The notes: generated by a model from the letters alone, not told the origin. DNA of 64,000 nt from Bacteroidota bacterium (GCA_013112545.1 JABFGJ010000010.1:62001-126000), one strand, 5' to 3'; numbered from the stretch's first letter, positions 36,501-46,200 are shown. Program-made: numbers and translations.

Positions 36501-39500
36501 CTGAAACAGCCACAGGATGTACTGCCACTGACCAAGTAATAGTTAATGTGAATGGCTTACCAAATGTAAACTTTACCTACGTTGACACTTGTTTTGGAGG
36601 TTTTACTCAATTCACAAATACTTCAACAAATGGAAATAGTTTTGAATGGGATTTTGGTGATGGAGTTGGTACTTCAACACTTCCAAGCCCTTCTTACCAA
36701 TACAGTACTATTGGATTCTTCAATGTGAAGTTAATTGTAACTTCAGGTTTGGGCTGCTTAGATTCTATAACAAAAACGATAGAGATAAAAGCATTGCCAA
36801 TTGCTGATGCTGGAGTAGATGGCACAATTTGCGCTAGAGATACCATACAAATCGGAGTGGCATCAAATCCATTATATTCCTATGCTTGGGATAATGTAGC
36901 TAGTTTAACTAATGCCGCAAGCTCAAACCCCAAAGCATTTCCTTTATCAACGACTACATATACGGTAACAGTTACAGAAGTTTCAACCGGTTGTGCAGCG
37001 ACGGACAATGTATTAATAACTGTAGATCCAGTTCCTGTAGCAGATTTTTCAACAAGTTTGACTTGTATTAATGAAAAAGCTCAGTTTAGTGATTTAAGTA
37101 CAATTACAACAGGCGCAATACAGAGTTGGAATTGGGATTTTGGTGATGGAATTGGTACTTCTATTCTTCAAAATCCAACATATCAATACTTAGGTGTTGG
37201 AACTTATACAGTTAAATTAGTTGTTGAAAGTGCATTAGGCTGCAAAGATTCAATATCAAAAAGTGTTACGATAAATCCATTGCCAATACCTGACTTTTCT
37301 TTTACATCAGCTTGTTTGAACGAAGCAGCACAATTTACTGATTTGAGTACTATTCCAACAGGAACAATACAAGGTTGGACATGGGACTTTGGTGATGGAG
37401 TTGGAACTTCCATTCTTCAAAATCCGAGTTATCAATATACAGCTGCTGGAGTTTATGCTGTTAGATTAATTGTTGAAAGTGCATTAGGATGCAAGGATAC
37501 TATTACTAAAAACATTACCATTGATCCGCTACCTATTGTAGATTTTTCTTTCGATGCTACTTGTGCTAATGAATTAACAAGCTTTACTGATTTAAGTACT
37601 TTGGCAAGTGGAACTATTTCAGGATGGAAATGGGACTTTGGTGATGGAGTTGGAACTTCAATTTTACAAAATCCTACATATCAATATACTTCAGTAGGAA
37701 CTTATACCGTGAAATTAGTTGTAGAAACAGCTTTAGGATGTAAAGACTCCTTGACTAAAAATATAACGATAGACCCAGTTCCTACTCCTAATTTTAGATT
37801 TGTAAATACTTGTTTTAATAATTTGACTCAGTTTACTGATATGTCTAGTATTTCTGCAGGTACGATACAAAGTTGGACTTGGGATTTTGGTGATGGAGTA
37901 GGAGTATCATCTCAACAAAACCCGACATATACTTATCTAAGTGTAGGTGTTTACCAAGTAAAATTAGTGGTAGAAAGCACCTTTGGATGTAAAGATTCTA
38001 TTATAAAAGGAATAACTATATCTCCTTTGCCTCATGCTGATGCTGGTTCTGATTTAACTATCTGTGCAAGAGATACGATAACAATAGGCGGAAGTCCAAC
38101 TTCTACAAGTACAAATGTTACCTATTTATGGGACAATGCAGCTAGTTTGGTTGACGCTACTATTGCAAACCCTAAAGCATTTCCATTAATTACAACTATT
38201 TATACCGTTACCGTTACTGATGTAAGAGGATGTGAGGAAGTTAGCTCCATGACGGTTTTTGTTAATCCAGTACCTAGTGCAACATTTACAGCTACTAAAG
38301 TTTGTGAAGGATTCCAAACTCAATTTACCGACCAATCGACAATAAGCACAGGATTTTCTATCGTTGATTGGGCTTGGGATTTTGGTGATGGAGCAGGTAC
38401 TTCAAATTTCCAAAACCCAACTTATCAATATGCAAGTTCAGGTAATTATAACGTTAAGTTAGTTGTAACCTCTGATGTTGGCTGTAAAGACTCTATAACA
38501 AGTATTGTAGTTGTAGATACTCTTCCTATTGCTAATGCAGGTTTAGACCAAGTAATTTGTCAAAACGACACGGCTATTTTAGGAAAAGCAGTTGTTATAG
38601 GTGAAACTTATCTATGGGATAATGCTGGAAGTTTAGATGATAACACGATTGCGCAACCTAAGGCTTTCCCTTCAACTACAACAACTTATTCTGTAACTGT
38701 AACTAATTCGAATGGATGTACGAATACCGATCAGGTTTTGGTAACTGTAAACCTTGCTCCGAATATTGATGCAGGCATTGATGTAACTATCTGCAACAAG
38801 GATACAGTTATACTTGGCGGAAGCCCAACTTCAACAACACCTGGAGCAACATATCTATGGGATAATGCAGCCAGTTTAAATGATGCTACTTTAGCAAATC
38901 CAAAAGCATTTCCTAGTACAACTACAACTTATACATTAATTGTAAGCGACCCTATAGGGTGTACCGCCACTGAGCAAGTGACCATTACAGTAAACCCTTT
39001 ACCTCAAGTTGACTTTAAAGTAGATGAACTTTGCTTTAACAATTTTGCAGCATTCACCGATTTAAGTACAATCAGTGTAGGTAGCAATCAAAGTTGGGCA
39101 TGGGACTTTGGCGATGGAGTAGGAACTTCTATTCTTCAAAACCCAGGCTATCAATTTGGAGCTCCAGGGACATATAATGTAAAATTAGAAGTTACATCAG
39201 CACTTGGTTGTAAAGACACCATAACAAAGAGTGTCACCATTTATCCATTGCCAATTGCTGATGCTGGAGCTGACGTTGACTTATGTTTTGGGGACTCTGT
39301 AGTATTAGGTGGAAACCCAACAGGCCCAAGTGGAGCTTCGTTTGCTTGGAGTCCAAATTTCGACTTGTCAAGTGTAGATGTTTCCAATCCAATAGCGACT
39401 CCATTATCCACAACAACATATTATTTAACAGTGACGGATTTAAATGGATGTATCAATTACGATACGGTAAATGTTACGGTTAATCCACTTCCTATAGTTG

Positions 39501-40468
39501 TTGCAAGTCCTGATACTTCGCTATGTGTAGGTCAGCCAATACAATTGAATGCAACAGGTGCGGCAACTTATGTATGGACCCCTGCAAAATGGTTGAATAA
39601 TCCATTAATCGCCAACCCAATTGCAACATCTACTGAAAATGTAGAATACGTTGTATTTGGAACGGATGTAAATGGATGTATTAGTTCTGATACGATAAAT
39701 ATCGAAGTGTTTAATTTGAACTTTACACCATTTGATACTTCCATTTGTTATGGTGATAGCGTGAAGTTGTCGCCATTAATTCAAGGAAATGAAACTGGAA
39801 TGTTGTATTCTTGGAGCCCTTCATTGGGTCTAAGTGCAACTAATATTAAGGAACCTATGGCTTCACCATTAGTGAACCAACAATATTTCTTAAGAATTCA
39901 AAATGCACTTGGTTGTTCGGACATTGATAGCTTTACAGTGAATATTGATGAAACGCCTATTGCTAGCTTTGAGTTTGTTAATTCTCCTAGATGTTCAGGA
40001 TCTGTTCTTGAGATAAAGAATACATCGAGTAATACTTCTACGTATCAATGGTATGTAAATGATGAATATGTTAGTGATGAATATCAGCCAGAATTTGGAT
40101 TGGACAACACGGTTCAAAATGAAGTGATGTTGGTGGGTGTTACTGCAAATTGTTCTGATACAATTCGACATATTATACCAGCGCAACCGCTGAAAGAGCT
40201 ATTGCAATTAAAATATGCAAATGTTTTTACACCTAATGGAGACGGCAAAAACGATTTATTTGACTTGGGCTTTACAGGAGAATTTATAGGTTGTGCCAAC
40301 TTTAAAGTTTACGATCGTTGGGGAGATAAAGTATTCGACACCAACATTGGAAAATACGGATGGGATGGAAGAACCATGAGAGGAGAGCAATGCGCAGTAG
40401 GTGTTTATTATTATGTAGTAACCATTGGAACTGAAATCATCAAAGGCTCAGTCTATTTAAGTAGGTAA
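30518..40468 (+). CDS. giant T9SS type-B surface adhesin with PKD and Ig-like repeats
   Basis: 3316 residues. After a signal peptide (about 1-26, ending SKATH) comes a Cys-rich N-terminal region of about 650 residues beginning IMGGEITWECNGSGQYIFSF, a start common in Bacteroidota gliding-associated proteins. The repeat region has 12 PKD modules (each with W[DN]FGDG or a close variant) and 17-18 modules beginning like ADAGADVTIC and ending TTTYTVTVT. The C-terminus is the CHU_C/type-B sorting domain: VFTPNGDGKNDLFDLG, FKVYDRWGDKVFDT, YGWDGR, GVYYYVV. It is probably a surface adhesin or gliding/biofilm protein. Internal DNA repeats of exact period suggest recent amplification. A terminator shared with the convergent gene follows. 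Confidence 0.92.
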   Translation: MFKNFIYVFSFFLALSLGFSTESKATHIMGGEITWECNGSGQYIFSFSVYRDCSGNDLSPDGRGELYVHNYPSVGQRLKLKENAADPDTEPSVIANWRGTGSNSAIAPECRGGSPINCNSGAFQDLAVYEYKRVTQPITLAGTPPPQGWVITFDDLDRNATDNLPQSGVTFRAKIFPHSGSVAGQCVDNSPKFREKPTSLICLNQNFTYNHNATDDELDSLDYRWAQPLGQVGNGPNNVFIDGVYPGPLVFTNGYAFNNPFPGPESLNRRNGEIILSPNAAGKYVSVIRVIAYKCGEPVAEIYRELQSVVSSNCNVSNTKPTFTPPFNGNTTFKDTVRAGDLVTFNITADDFASIDLSTIPPYLGDSLTLEASGLQFGTNFTNANSGCINPPCATLTKSLPYKSNWQINETFRWQTDCNHVSFTDQCVSGQNTYTFVITVKDDNCPIPALNIATISITVVGDSVILSPKLNCVNVKTNGDVELDWNTTPNINSSFTAWLIYSSTDRNGPFTLIDTVKNYNTTTYTHVGAGANTQQRFYHVRSLSGCKGVVTNVARDTVGTIFVNPQTAPTVVNVNWTPLNTPNPVGSANQYRVFREYPLGSGLNFYQNTANTTLAENFTPCEDDVRYRVELVNAAEGCTSSSNISDYHFKFPDPQTKFSFPANPCPAQIINFNNQTTIAGGPMSFLWDFGDLTTSTLTNPTHAYANPGTYTVSLTATSSKGCDSTYTQQITITRPNANAGPNKAICPGGSVTIGGSPTSTTTGVSYAWSPASTLNNPSSPNPLASPNVTTIYTVTVTDGNGCSQTSSMTVTVNQQPTADAGLPQTICNGASTIIGGSPTGTPANSTYLWNNASTLDDATDPNPIASPTITTTYTVTVTSGVNCTATDQVTITVIPAPGANAGADKNICPGSSVQIGGSPTTTSSNASYAWNNAATLTNASLANPVASPTVTTTYTVTVTGTNGCTSTDDVIVNVYPTVTADAGLASYQLCRGNSVVIGGVSTGTAPLTYNWSNGGTLSSTIIQKPTANPTSTTTYRLTVTDANGCSGIDQTTVIVNNLPVANAGADDVICAGESSQLGVATNPLYSYAWNNAGSLNNATISNPIATPNVTTTYTVTVTETSTGCTKTDQVTVTVNPLPLVNAGADVTICNTGAAQLGTATVAGYTYSWNNGTSLTSSIISNPIATPSVTTTYTVTVTQTSTGCTATDQVTVSVNALPNLAWTYANTCLGNGTKFTNTSTGSTQYTWDFGDGVGTSNLKSPTYTYANPGTYTVKLIAGNTTTACKDSLSKTVVIKALPIANAGADVTICNRDNILIGTATTAGYTYLWNNGASLSNTTISNPIANPVVTTTYTVTVTETATGCFATDAVTITVDPVPVSNFTTSNLCVGSSTQFNNSSTGGSSYLWNFGDGTPTSNLQNPTHVYATTGTYTVKLVVSNNNGTTNCKDSISKTIIIKALPVANAGADDVICAGESSQLGVASNPLYSYAWNNSGSLNNAAISNPIATPNVTTTYTVTVTETSTGCTKTDQVTVTVNPLPLVDAGADVTICNTDFAQLGTANVVGYTYLWNNGASLTSTVISNPIANPSVTTTYTVVVTQTATGCTATDQVTVSVNALPNLAWTYADTCLGDGTRFTNTTTGSSQYTWDFGDGVGTSNLQNPTYTYANPGTYTVKLIAGDATTSCSDSLSKTIIIKALPIADAGADVTICDRDNITIGTATTAGYTYLWDNGASLSSTIISNPIANPAVTTTYTVTVTETATGCFATDAITITVDPVPVANFSVSDTCVGSSTQFNNTSTGGSSYLWNFGDGTATSNLQNPTHVYAATGIYTVKLVVSNNNGTTNCKDSISKTIEIKALPVADAGADDVICAGESSQLGVATNPLYSYAWNNAGSLNNAAISNPIATPAITTTYTVTVTETSTGCTNTDQVTITVDPLPLVDAGADVTICNTDSAQLGTATTAGYTYLWDNAATLNFNTISNPKAGPSITTTYTVTVTETATGCTATDQVIVNVNGLPNVNFTYVDTCFGGFTQFTNTSTNGNSFEWDFGDGVGTSTLPSPSYQYSTIGFFNVKLIVTSGLGCLDSITKTIEIKALPIADAGVDGTICARDTIQIGVASNPLYSYAWDNVASLTNAASSNPKAFPLSTTTYTVTVTEVSTGCAATDNVLITVDPVPVADFSTSLTCINEKAQFSDLSTITTGAIQSWNWDFGDGIGTSILQNPTYQYLGVGTYTVKLVVESALGCKDSISKSVTINPLPIPDFSFTSACLNEAAQFTDLSTIPTGTIQGWTWDFGDGVGTSILQNPSYQYTAAGVYAVRLIVESALGCKDTITKNITIDPLPIVDFSFDATCANELTSFTDLSTLASGTISGWKWDFGDGVGTSILQNPTYQYTSVGTYTVKLVVETALGCKDSLTKNITIDPVPTPNFRFVNTCFNNLTQFTDMSSISAGTIQSWTWDFGDGVGVSSQQNPTYTYLSVGVYQVKLVVESTFGCKDSIIKGITISPLPHADAGSDLTICARDTITIGGSPTSTSTNVTYLWDNAASLVDATIANPKAFPLITTIYTVTVTDVRGCEEVSSMTVFVNPVPSATFTATKVCEGFQTQFTDQSTISTGFSIVDWAWDFGDGAGTSNFQNPTYQYASSGNYNVKLVVTSDVGCKDSITSIVVVDTLPIANAGLDQVICQNDTAILGKAVVIGETYLWDNAGSLDDNTIAQPKAFPSTTTTYSVTVTNSNGCTNTDQVLVTVNLAPNIDAGIDVTICNKDTVILGGSPTSTTPGATYLWDNAASLNDATLANPKAFPSTTTTYTLIVSDPIGCTATEQVTITVNPLPQVDFKVDELCFNNFAAFTDLSTISVGSNQSWAWDFGDGVGTSILQNPGYQFGAPGTYNVKLEVTSALGCKDTITKSVTIYPLPIADAGADVDLCFGDSVVLGGNPTGPSGASFAWSPNFDLSSVDVSNPIATPLSTTTYYLTVTDLNGCINYDTVNVTVNPLPIVVASPDTSLCVGQPIQLNATGAATYVWTPAKWLNNPLIANPIATSTENVEYVVFGTDVNGCISSDTINIEVFNLNFTPFDTSICYGDSVKLSPLIQGNETGMLYSWSPSLGLSATNIKEPMASPLVNQQYFLRIQNALGCSDIDSFTVNIDETPIASFEFVNSPRCSGSVLEIKNTSSNTSTYQWYVNDEYVSDEYQPEFGLDNTVQNEVMLVGVTANCSDTIRHIIPAQPLKELLQLKYANVFTPNGDGKNDLFDLGFTGEFIGCANFKVYDRWGDKVFDTNIGKYGWDGRTMRGEQCAVGVYYYVVTIGTEIIKGSVYLSR
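33704..36560 (+). repeat. higher-order tandem repeat, 1197-bp period, in adhesin gene
   Basis: The word GCTGGAGCAGACGATGT starts at 33704, 34901 and 36098, spaced exactly 1197 bp (399 codons). Each unit contains five modules in fixed order: AGADDVICAGES, AGADVTICN, PKD (NLAWTY), AGADVTIC[ND]RDN, PKD (W-N-FGDGT). Units 33704-34900 and 34901-36097 are complete and very similar at DNA level. The third keeps two modules closely and then diverges. Confidence 0.88.
37028..38023 (+). repeat. four tandem PKD modules with exact 249-bp period
   Basis: The inter-module proline codons (VPVADF, LPIPDF, LPIVDF, VPTPNF, LPHAD) start at 37028, 37277, 37526, 37775 and 38024, each 249 bp (83 codons) apart. 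Each unit carries one WDFGDG[IV]G motif. The units are more diverged at DNA level than the 1197-bp repeat. Confidence 0.85.
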
Positions 40469-40486
40469 TAAGAGAGAAAATAAAAC

Positions 40487-40526
40487 AACAAAGCAGGCAA
40501 TTCATTCTTGAATTGCCTGCTTTGTT
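40487..40526. terminator. bidirectional terminator between convergent genes
   Basis: A perfect 18-bp stem, 40487-40504 with 40509-40526, loop TTCT. The core is GCAGGCAATTCA. A/T flanks on both sides suit termination of the adhesin gene (+) and the PorE-like gene (-). Confidence 0.85.
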
Positions 40527-40536
40527 TATAAATCAA

Positions 40537-42534
40537 TTAAAGTCCAATGATCTTAAACTCTGTCCTTCTGTTTTGAGCTCTACCTGTTTCATTGTCGTTG
40601 CTTGAAATGGGTTTAGATGACCCAAAGCCAACAGATTCTAATCGTGATAATTCGATGCCTTTTTGAACTAAATAGCTCTGAACGCTTTTTGCACGATTAT
40701 CCGATAAAACTAAGTTCGCATCTTTATTACCAACAGTATCTGTATGCCCACTAACTTCAATTTTTAGATTGGGATTAGCTTTTAGAAAATCGACAAGTTT
40801 GTTTAATTCAACAAGTGATTGTGGTTTTAATTCGAATTTACCAGTCTCAAAAAATATGTTTTTCAAAACAATAGTTTCACCCACTTTAATCTTTTGCATG
40901 GGCACATTTTTGATTAAGGCTTTTTCATTCTTTTTATTACTTAAAGAAAAATTCTCTGAATAAAACAAGTAATCCTTTTTTGAAGCATTTAATGCATAAT
41001 CCTTGCCTGTTGGTAATGAAATAAGAAATTCTCCATTTCCTGGATTTGAGTATGATTCTACTACTAAATTTCCAGTTTCTAAGTCTATTAATTCAAATTT
41101 AGCATTCAAGGATTCTTTAGTGTCTCGGTCAAATATTCTTCCTTTAAAATAACTAACAGGGTTTGGTTTTAGATTTTCAGGTAATTCAAATTTATATAAA
41201 TCAAGATCTCCAAAGCCACCTTCTCGGTCAGAAGCAAAGTAAGCGGAATTTCCATCTGCAGATACCAATAAACTATTCTCGTTTTTATGTGTGTTTATTG
41301 GATATCCTAAATTGATGGGTTTAGACCAAGTGCCATCATCTTGTTTAACGGTTTTAAAAATATCTAATCCCCCCATGCCAATGTGCCCATCAGATGAAAA
41401 GTATAATGTTTTTCCATCAGGGTGAATAAACACAGACTCTTCATTTTGACTAGTATTAATCATTGGACTCAATAAAGATGGGGTTTTCCAATACCCATCT
41501 TCGCCAAGTTCTGTAACGTAAATATCACCTGTTCTACTTCCACTTCTTGTTCTTTTACCACGTATAAAATAGAGTGTTTTTCCATCAGCAGAAAAAGAAG
41601 GTTGGGTTTCCCAATGCGGACTATTTAATGTTTTTCCAACATTGCTAGGTTGTTCCCAATTGTCTCCATTTTTTAAAGTGTAAAATAAGTCACAACTGCC
41701 GAATCCTTTTCTACCACCACCATAATCTCCGTATAATTCGCAAGCTGTGAAAAAAAGCAATTGCCCATCAGCAGAGAGGGAAGGAGCACCTTCATTATTT
41801 TCGGTATTTATTGGTTTTCCAAGATTTTTAGCTAATGTCCATTCGTTTGTTTTAGATTTAGTTGAAACGTAAAAATCTTCGTTAAATCCCTGAGGAGAAT
41901 TAGGAAATGGAAGTCTTCGTGTAAATAAAATCAAATCTTCATCCACAGTCAGACATGGGAAATATTCGGCATGTTCACTATTGATTTCAGCCCCTAAATT
42001 TATAGGATTAAATGGAACTGGATTATTCATGCTTTCGATTCCAAATTCACAAATGGCTAAGTTTTTATCTGTTCTTTCAGAAATAGAAGGGTCTCTTGGA
42101 TTAGTGCTTATAAATTGTGTTAAATGTTTTTTTGCTTTAGCATATTCTCCTTCTTTTAATTCTAATTCTGCTAAAAAAAACAAGTTATTTGGAATTAGAA
42201 GTGCATTAACCTGACAAGCATTTTCAAAGGCAGTTTTAGCCGATTCGTATTTCCCTTGATCTAAATAGATATAGGCAATTAATGTGTGAGCCTCAACAAA
42301 TCGAGGGTCTTTTTCTATCGCTTTTTTTAAGTTTTCCTCAGCTTCTGCTAATTGATGTTTATCGTAATTCTCTTTTGCAGCTTCAAATAACTTGATTGCT
42401 TTTTTGTCTTCACTAGAAAAACTTTGAGCTAATGTCTTGTTGCAAGAAACGAAGAGAAACAAACTCGCAATTAGGGTAATCGCTCCTTTTAAGGTATATT
42501 GATGTATTTGTGACTTTGAATGCTTAAATTCCAT
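40537..42534 (-). CDS. PorE-like OmpA-family lipoprotein (TPR, PD40 propeller, regulatory domain, OmpA)
   Basis: 665 residues. The lipoprotein signal has a lipobox LFVSC (Cys about 31). Next come TPR helices (about 45-150), a PD40/WD40-like propeller (about 175-450, with repeated SADGxxLYF such as PSFSADGKTLYFIRG and HPDGKTLYFSSDG), a carboxypeptidase-regulatory-like domain (KGRIFDRDTKESLNAKF), and an OmpA peptidoglycan-binding domain (ISGHTDTVGNKDAN, LVLSDNRAKSVQSYL, QNRRTEFKI). This order matches P. gingivalis PorE (PG1058), an outer-membrane lipoprotein of the type IX secretion system; many Bacteroidota carry several such proteins, so strict orthology is not claimed. Its position next to T9SS cargo genes fits. 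The 5' end overlaps queE by 46 nt. Confidence 0.86.
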   Translation of the reverse strand: MEFKHSKSQIHQYTLKGAITLIASLFLFVSCNKTLAQSFSSEDKKAIKLFEAAKENYDKHQLAEAEENLKKAIEKDPRFVEAHTLIAYIYLDQGKYESAKTAFENACQVNALLIPNNLFFLAELELKEGEYAKAKKHLTQFISTNPRDPSISERTDKNLAICEFGIESMNNPVPFNPINLGAEINSEHAEYFPCLTVDEDLILFTRRLPFPNSPQGFNEDFYVSTKSKTNEWTLAKNLGKPINTENNEGAPSLSADGQLLFFTACELYGDYGGGRKGFGSCDLFYTLKNGDNWEQPSNVGKTLNSPHWETQPSFSADGKTLYFIRGKRTRSGSRTGDIYVTELGEDGYWKTPSLLSPMINTSQNEESVFIHPDGKTLYFSSDGHIGMGGLDIFKTVKQDDGTWSKPINLGYPINTHKNENSLLVSADGNSAYFASDREGGFGDLDLYKFELPENLKPNPVSYFKGRIFDRDTKESLNAKFELIDLETGNLVVESYSNPGNGEFLISLPTGKDYALNASKKDYLFYSENFSLSNKKNEKALIKNVPMQKIKVGETIVLKNIFFETGKFELKPQSLVELNKLVDFLKANPNLKIEVSGHTDTVGNKDANLVLSDNRAKSVQSYLVQKGIELSRLESVGFGSSKPISSNDNETGRAQNRRTEFKIIGL

Positions 42535-43100
42535 TTTGGGTGTTGTTTTATATATGTAATCAATAGAGGTGTGATTTTGTCCCTAACTGACCATTCTGCT
42601 TGTAAATATAGTTTACAGTTTTTATTTATTTTGGAGGCATGCTCTTCTGCCCACTTCAAATCTGATTTATTGTAAATGACTACTTTTAATTCATTCGCTT
42701 TTTCGTAATACTCTGCTTGTGGGGGTTTGGTTTTTTTAGGAGAAAGGCAAATCCAATGCCAAGTACCAGTTAAAGGATATGCACCAGATGTCTCTATGGC
42801 TAAATAATATTTTTCTTTAGCAAAGCTTGTTGTTAATTCATTTAACTCATACATGACGGGCTCGCCACCAGTAATTACAATAAAGTTTGATTGCACTTCA
42901 TGGGCTTCTTTTATTAATTGATCTATAGTTTTTGTTGGGTGCAAATCTTTATTCCAACTTTCTTTTACATCGCACCAATGACACCCCACATCGCAACCAG
43001 CTATTCTTATAAAATAAGCTGCTTTTCCGTGATGATATCCTTCACCTTGCAAGGTGTAAAATGATTCCATGATTGGGAATCTATCTATTTGTTCTTTCAA
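42489..43100 (-). CDS. queE: 7-carboxy-7-deazaguanine synthase
   Basis: A 203-residue radical-SAM enzyme that converts 6-carboxytetrahydropterin to 7-carboxy-7-deazaguanine on the route to queuosine. The N-terminus SFYTLQGEGYHHGKAAYFIR and the cluster motif GCDVGCHWCDVKESWN (CxxxCxxC) are diagnostic, followed by VITGGEPVMY. Start: ATG 43100 is used; the ATG at 43070 (MESFYTL) is also possible. Its stop lies inside the following OmpA gene, so the two are translationally linked, although the functions look unrelated. Confidence 0.94.
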   Translation of the reverse strand: MKEQIDRFPIMESFYTLQGEGYHHGKAAYFIRIAGCDVGCHWCDVKESWNKDLHPTKTIDQLIKEAHEVQSNFIVITGGEPVMYELNELTTSFAKEKYYLAIETSGAYPLTGTWHWICLSPKKTKPPQAEYYEKANELKVVIYNKSDLKWAEEHASKINKNCKLYLQAEWSVRDKITPLLITYIKQHPKWNLSIQSHKYINIP

Positions 43101-43142
43101 CTATCTTTTAGTTTATTGCAAAAGTAACCATATCATTGAGCT

Positions 43143-43181
43143 GAATATAAAAAAAGTCGCCTCGATAAATCAAGGCGACTT
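43143..43181 (-). terminator. terminator of the S8 peptidase gene
   Basis: AAGTCGCCT (43154-43162) pairs perfectly with AGGCGACTT (43173-43181). On the minus strand the stem is followed by a T run (the A run at about 43147-43155). It lies just after the stop at 43204. Confidence 0.8.
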
Positions 43182-43203
43182 GCTATACAAATATGGTTGT
43201 GAT

Positions 43204-46200
43204 TTAATAAATAATTATTTTTTCTTTTCTTTCTATCCCTTCTATATTTAAGAAGTAGATTCCTTTACTTAAATGAGATAAGTCTATCTGTATTGTAGAA
43301 GATTTTGCTTTTGCACTAAATACATTTTGACCGCTCATGTTAAATACTTGAATAAGGTTGTTATTCACTTTATCAAATCTTAGATTAAACAAACCAGTAT
43401 TCGGATTAGGATAAACGCTAAAATTTGTTTTTTGCACTTCATTTATTCCTATACTATTGTCGATAATGCTAATGTCATCTAGCGCTAAATCGCTTTCAAA
43501 TCCACCTCCGGTAACAACTCTAAATCGTATTGTAATCTTGCCATTGTTATAGGCACTTAAATTAATTTTTTGTTCTTGCCAGCTATTTCCTTTATTTCCA
43601 AAAATAGGAGTTATTATATTGTTAATCCAAGATCCATTGTATAGTACATCAACACGTAAGATTCCCATATCTCCACCATACATGTGATACCAAAAACTTA
43701 ATTCAGGACTAATGGTTCCTCTTAAATCAAAACATGGACTTAGGACAATTGATTCCTGATTTGAACAACTCCCTGATGCTTCAGAATAAATATATTTACC
43801 TGTACCAGTTCCGGGGTTATGGTCAGTTGTTGGACCTGTATTATTAGAAGGGGTAGAACCTGAATTGGTTCGCATATCATATACGTCTTCACTGCCATTT
43901 ACTAAATTCACCCATCCACCGTTTAAATTACAGGTAGTTGCACCGCAATTATTAGAGGTACCACATAGACTAAAGCTTTCAAAATCATTGGAGTAGGGAA
44001 TGGTAAAAACCTGACTGCCAATTACATTTGTTGTTATTGAAATAGAGTCATTAGATGAGTTCTCATCGGTAATTAAGTCATTAACAACACTAATGTTTAA
44101 TGTACCAGTGTTTAGCGGAATTGAATCTTTAAATGTAAAGAAGTGAAAAGAACGAGACGCTATTGGACCAGGCATTGTGTCATGATAAGTAACATTATTT
44201 GCAATCAACCTCATTGGAATATTTGACAATACAGAATCTCCGTTATTGTTGATGGTAATTTTAATAGGCAATTTATTGAAGCTACAACTAGAAACAGTTG
44301 CGCTATTAGGTGAATTAAATTGAGTGATATTAAAATCATATCCAATCGGGCAATTTAAAATAGTTTTAGGTAACATGGTAGCAGTTGCTCTTCTTCCTAC
44401 AATTCCTAAGCTAGGGTTTAGTGCTTTTACACTAATCCAATTGTCGTTTAATAAATTTAGATTACGAATTATATATGAATTACTAGTTGTTCTTCCAATA
44501 GAATCCATGTGTTTAGCTCCAAGCATACTAATTTCATATTCACTAACATTTGGAATACTTGGCCAAGATAATTTTACAGAATCAGAACACACATATTGAA
44601 TTGAATAATTTGGAAGCGGAACTATAGTAAAAGGGTTTGCAGATTGCCCAGTTTTTGATCCGCGAGTTACACGAATTAAAGCAGAACCAGTGATTACATT
44701 TGGTACAGTCCAATCTCTATAACGCAAACTTCCTGAAACTCCACTTGCAATAGTATTCCAAGTGTTTCCTGCGTTTACACTATATTGAATTGTGAAAGTA
44801 CCTGAATTATCAGTTGCATCCCAACGAATGGTTTCTTGTTCACCAGGAACAAAAGGCTCTCCACCAGCTGGGTATGTTACTTGTATATCGTCAGTGAGTT
44901 CTTCCCATAATAAAAAATAATCTTGTGGACCTTGAGGAATAGAGGTTCCATTTATTAATATGGTATAGGTTCCAGCAGTAGCTCCATCAATTGTAACTTG
45001 CTCTACATTGTTCAAATTATCTACTCCACGAACGGCATTTCTAGATAAGTTTGTTGGATTTGGTGTTGGATCTAAAACCCATGGTAATAAAGTATCGCCA
45101 TTTGGTTTTACTACTCTCAAGTCAATGTTATTAACTAAATCCTGGCTTGCATTTGTTGATGCTTCAAAATCAGTCCAATAAATCATTAACTTTAATTGCT
45201 CAATACCCGATGTTAAAGTGACTGTATGTGTATTACTAGCACCTTGAGAAATATTGGATTTGAGATACCTGTTTTCTTCAATTAATTTCATGGCTCTATG
45301 AGCATTAACTCTTCCCCAACCGTAGAAAAAGTCTGGGCCTGGATTACCTATGTCATGTGCTGTATTTAACATAGCAGATTTAATTAAACCTGATTCAGGG
45401 TTTGCGCCACCATTTAATTGGCGATAGCCATCATACATTTGTACAGCTAAACCCGCTATGCCAGGTGCTGCTGCAGAAGTTCCACCTCCTGGAGCGTAAG
45501 AGTTGTTGGGGTCAGTACTCATTTGGTTAGTTCCATTTGAGCAAATATCTGGTTTTATTCTTCCATCCGTTGCTGGACCTCTACTGCTTGAAGCTGTTAA
45601 AATGCCTTTATAATCAAGATTTCCAGTAGCGATAACAGCTTTTCCTTGTTTTCTACCACCTGTAATTGTTCCCCAAGTGCTTCCTGTAGTGTAGCCACAA
45701 CTCGACCCGGCACTATTACCAGCAGAAAATACATGAAGTATGGATGGGTATTGTCTTGTTTGTTGGTCAACCTGACGAGTAGTAGATGTATAACCTGCAT
45801 TACAGCCTTCGCTATAAGAAGTTGAAGTTACAACAACTCCTCTGCTAGTGAAATTAGAAATTGCTTGTCCTATATGTGGATATCCACCAATGCTATAATA
45901 ATACAAGAAAGCATCGGTAGCCATTCCTCTATATCTCGGGTCTAAATTTCCTGCACCCATTGTGATTCCTGTAGTCATATCTCCATGAGAACCTACAGAA
46001 GGAGCTGCAAAAGAATTAACTCTTCCTTTAGTATCGATATGAGGGCCAATTTCACCATCATCTGCAATGGCAACACTTACTCCTGATCCATCATATTTTT
46101 TCCCAAGTGGGTGATCTGAGTCTAGTAAATTTCCACGATGAAGTGATCTCGCTCTAGTATCATCTTTTTCAGGTGGTGCAGGAATAAAATCGACAAATTT

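Noticed and set aside
33704-38023. Regularly spaced repeats that could suggest a CRISPR array
   Set aside because: The repeats are in frame within one long coding sequence, have periods of 249 and 1197 bp, and encode PKD and Ig-like modules. There are no short repeats with unique spacers and no cas genes.
36169-40299. Minus-strand open frames inside the adhesin gene
   Set aside because: They are low-complexity mirror frames of the Thr/Val/Asn-rich repeats, with no plausible start context.
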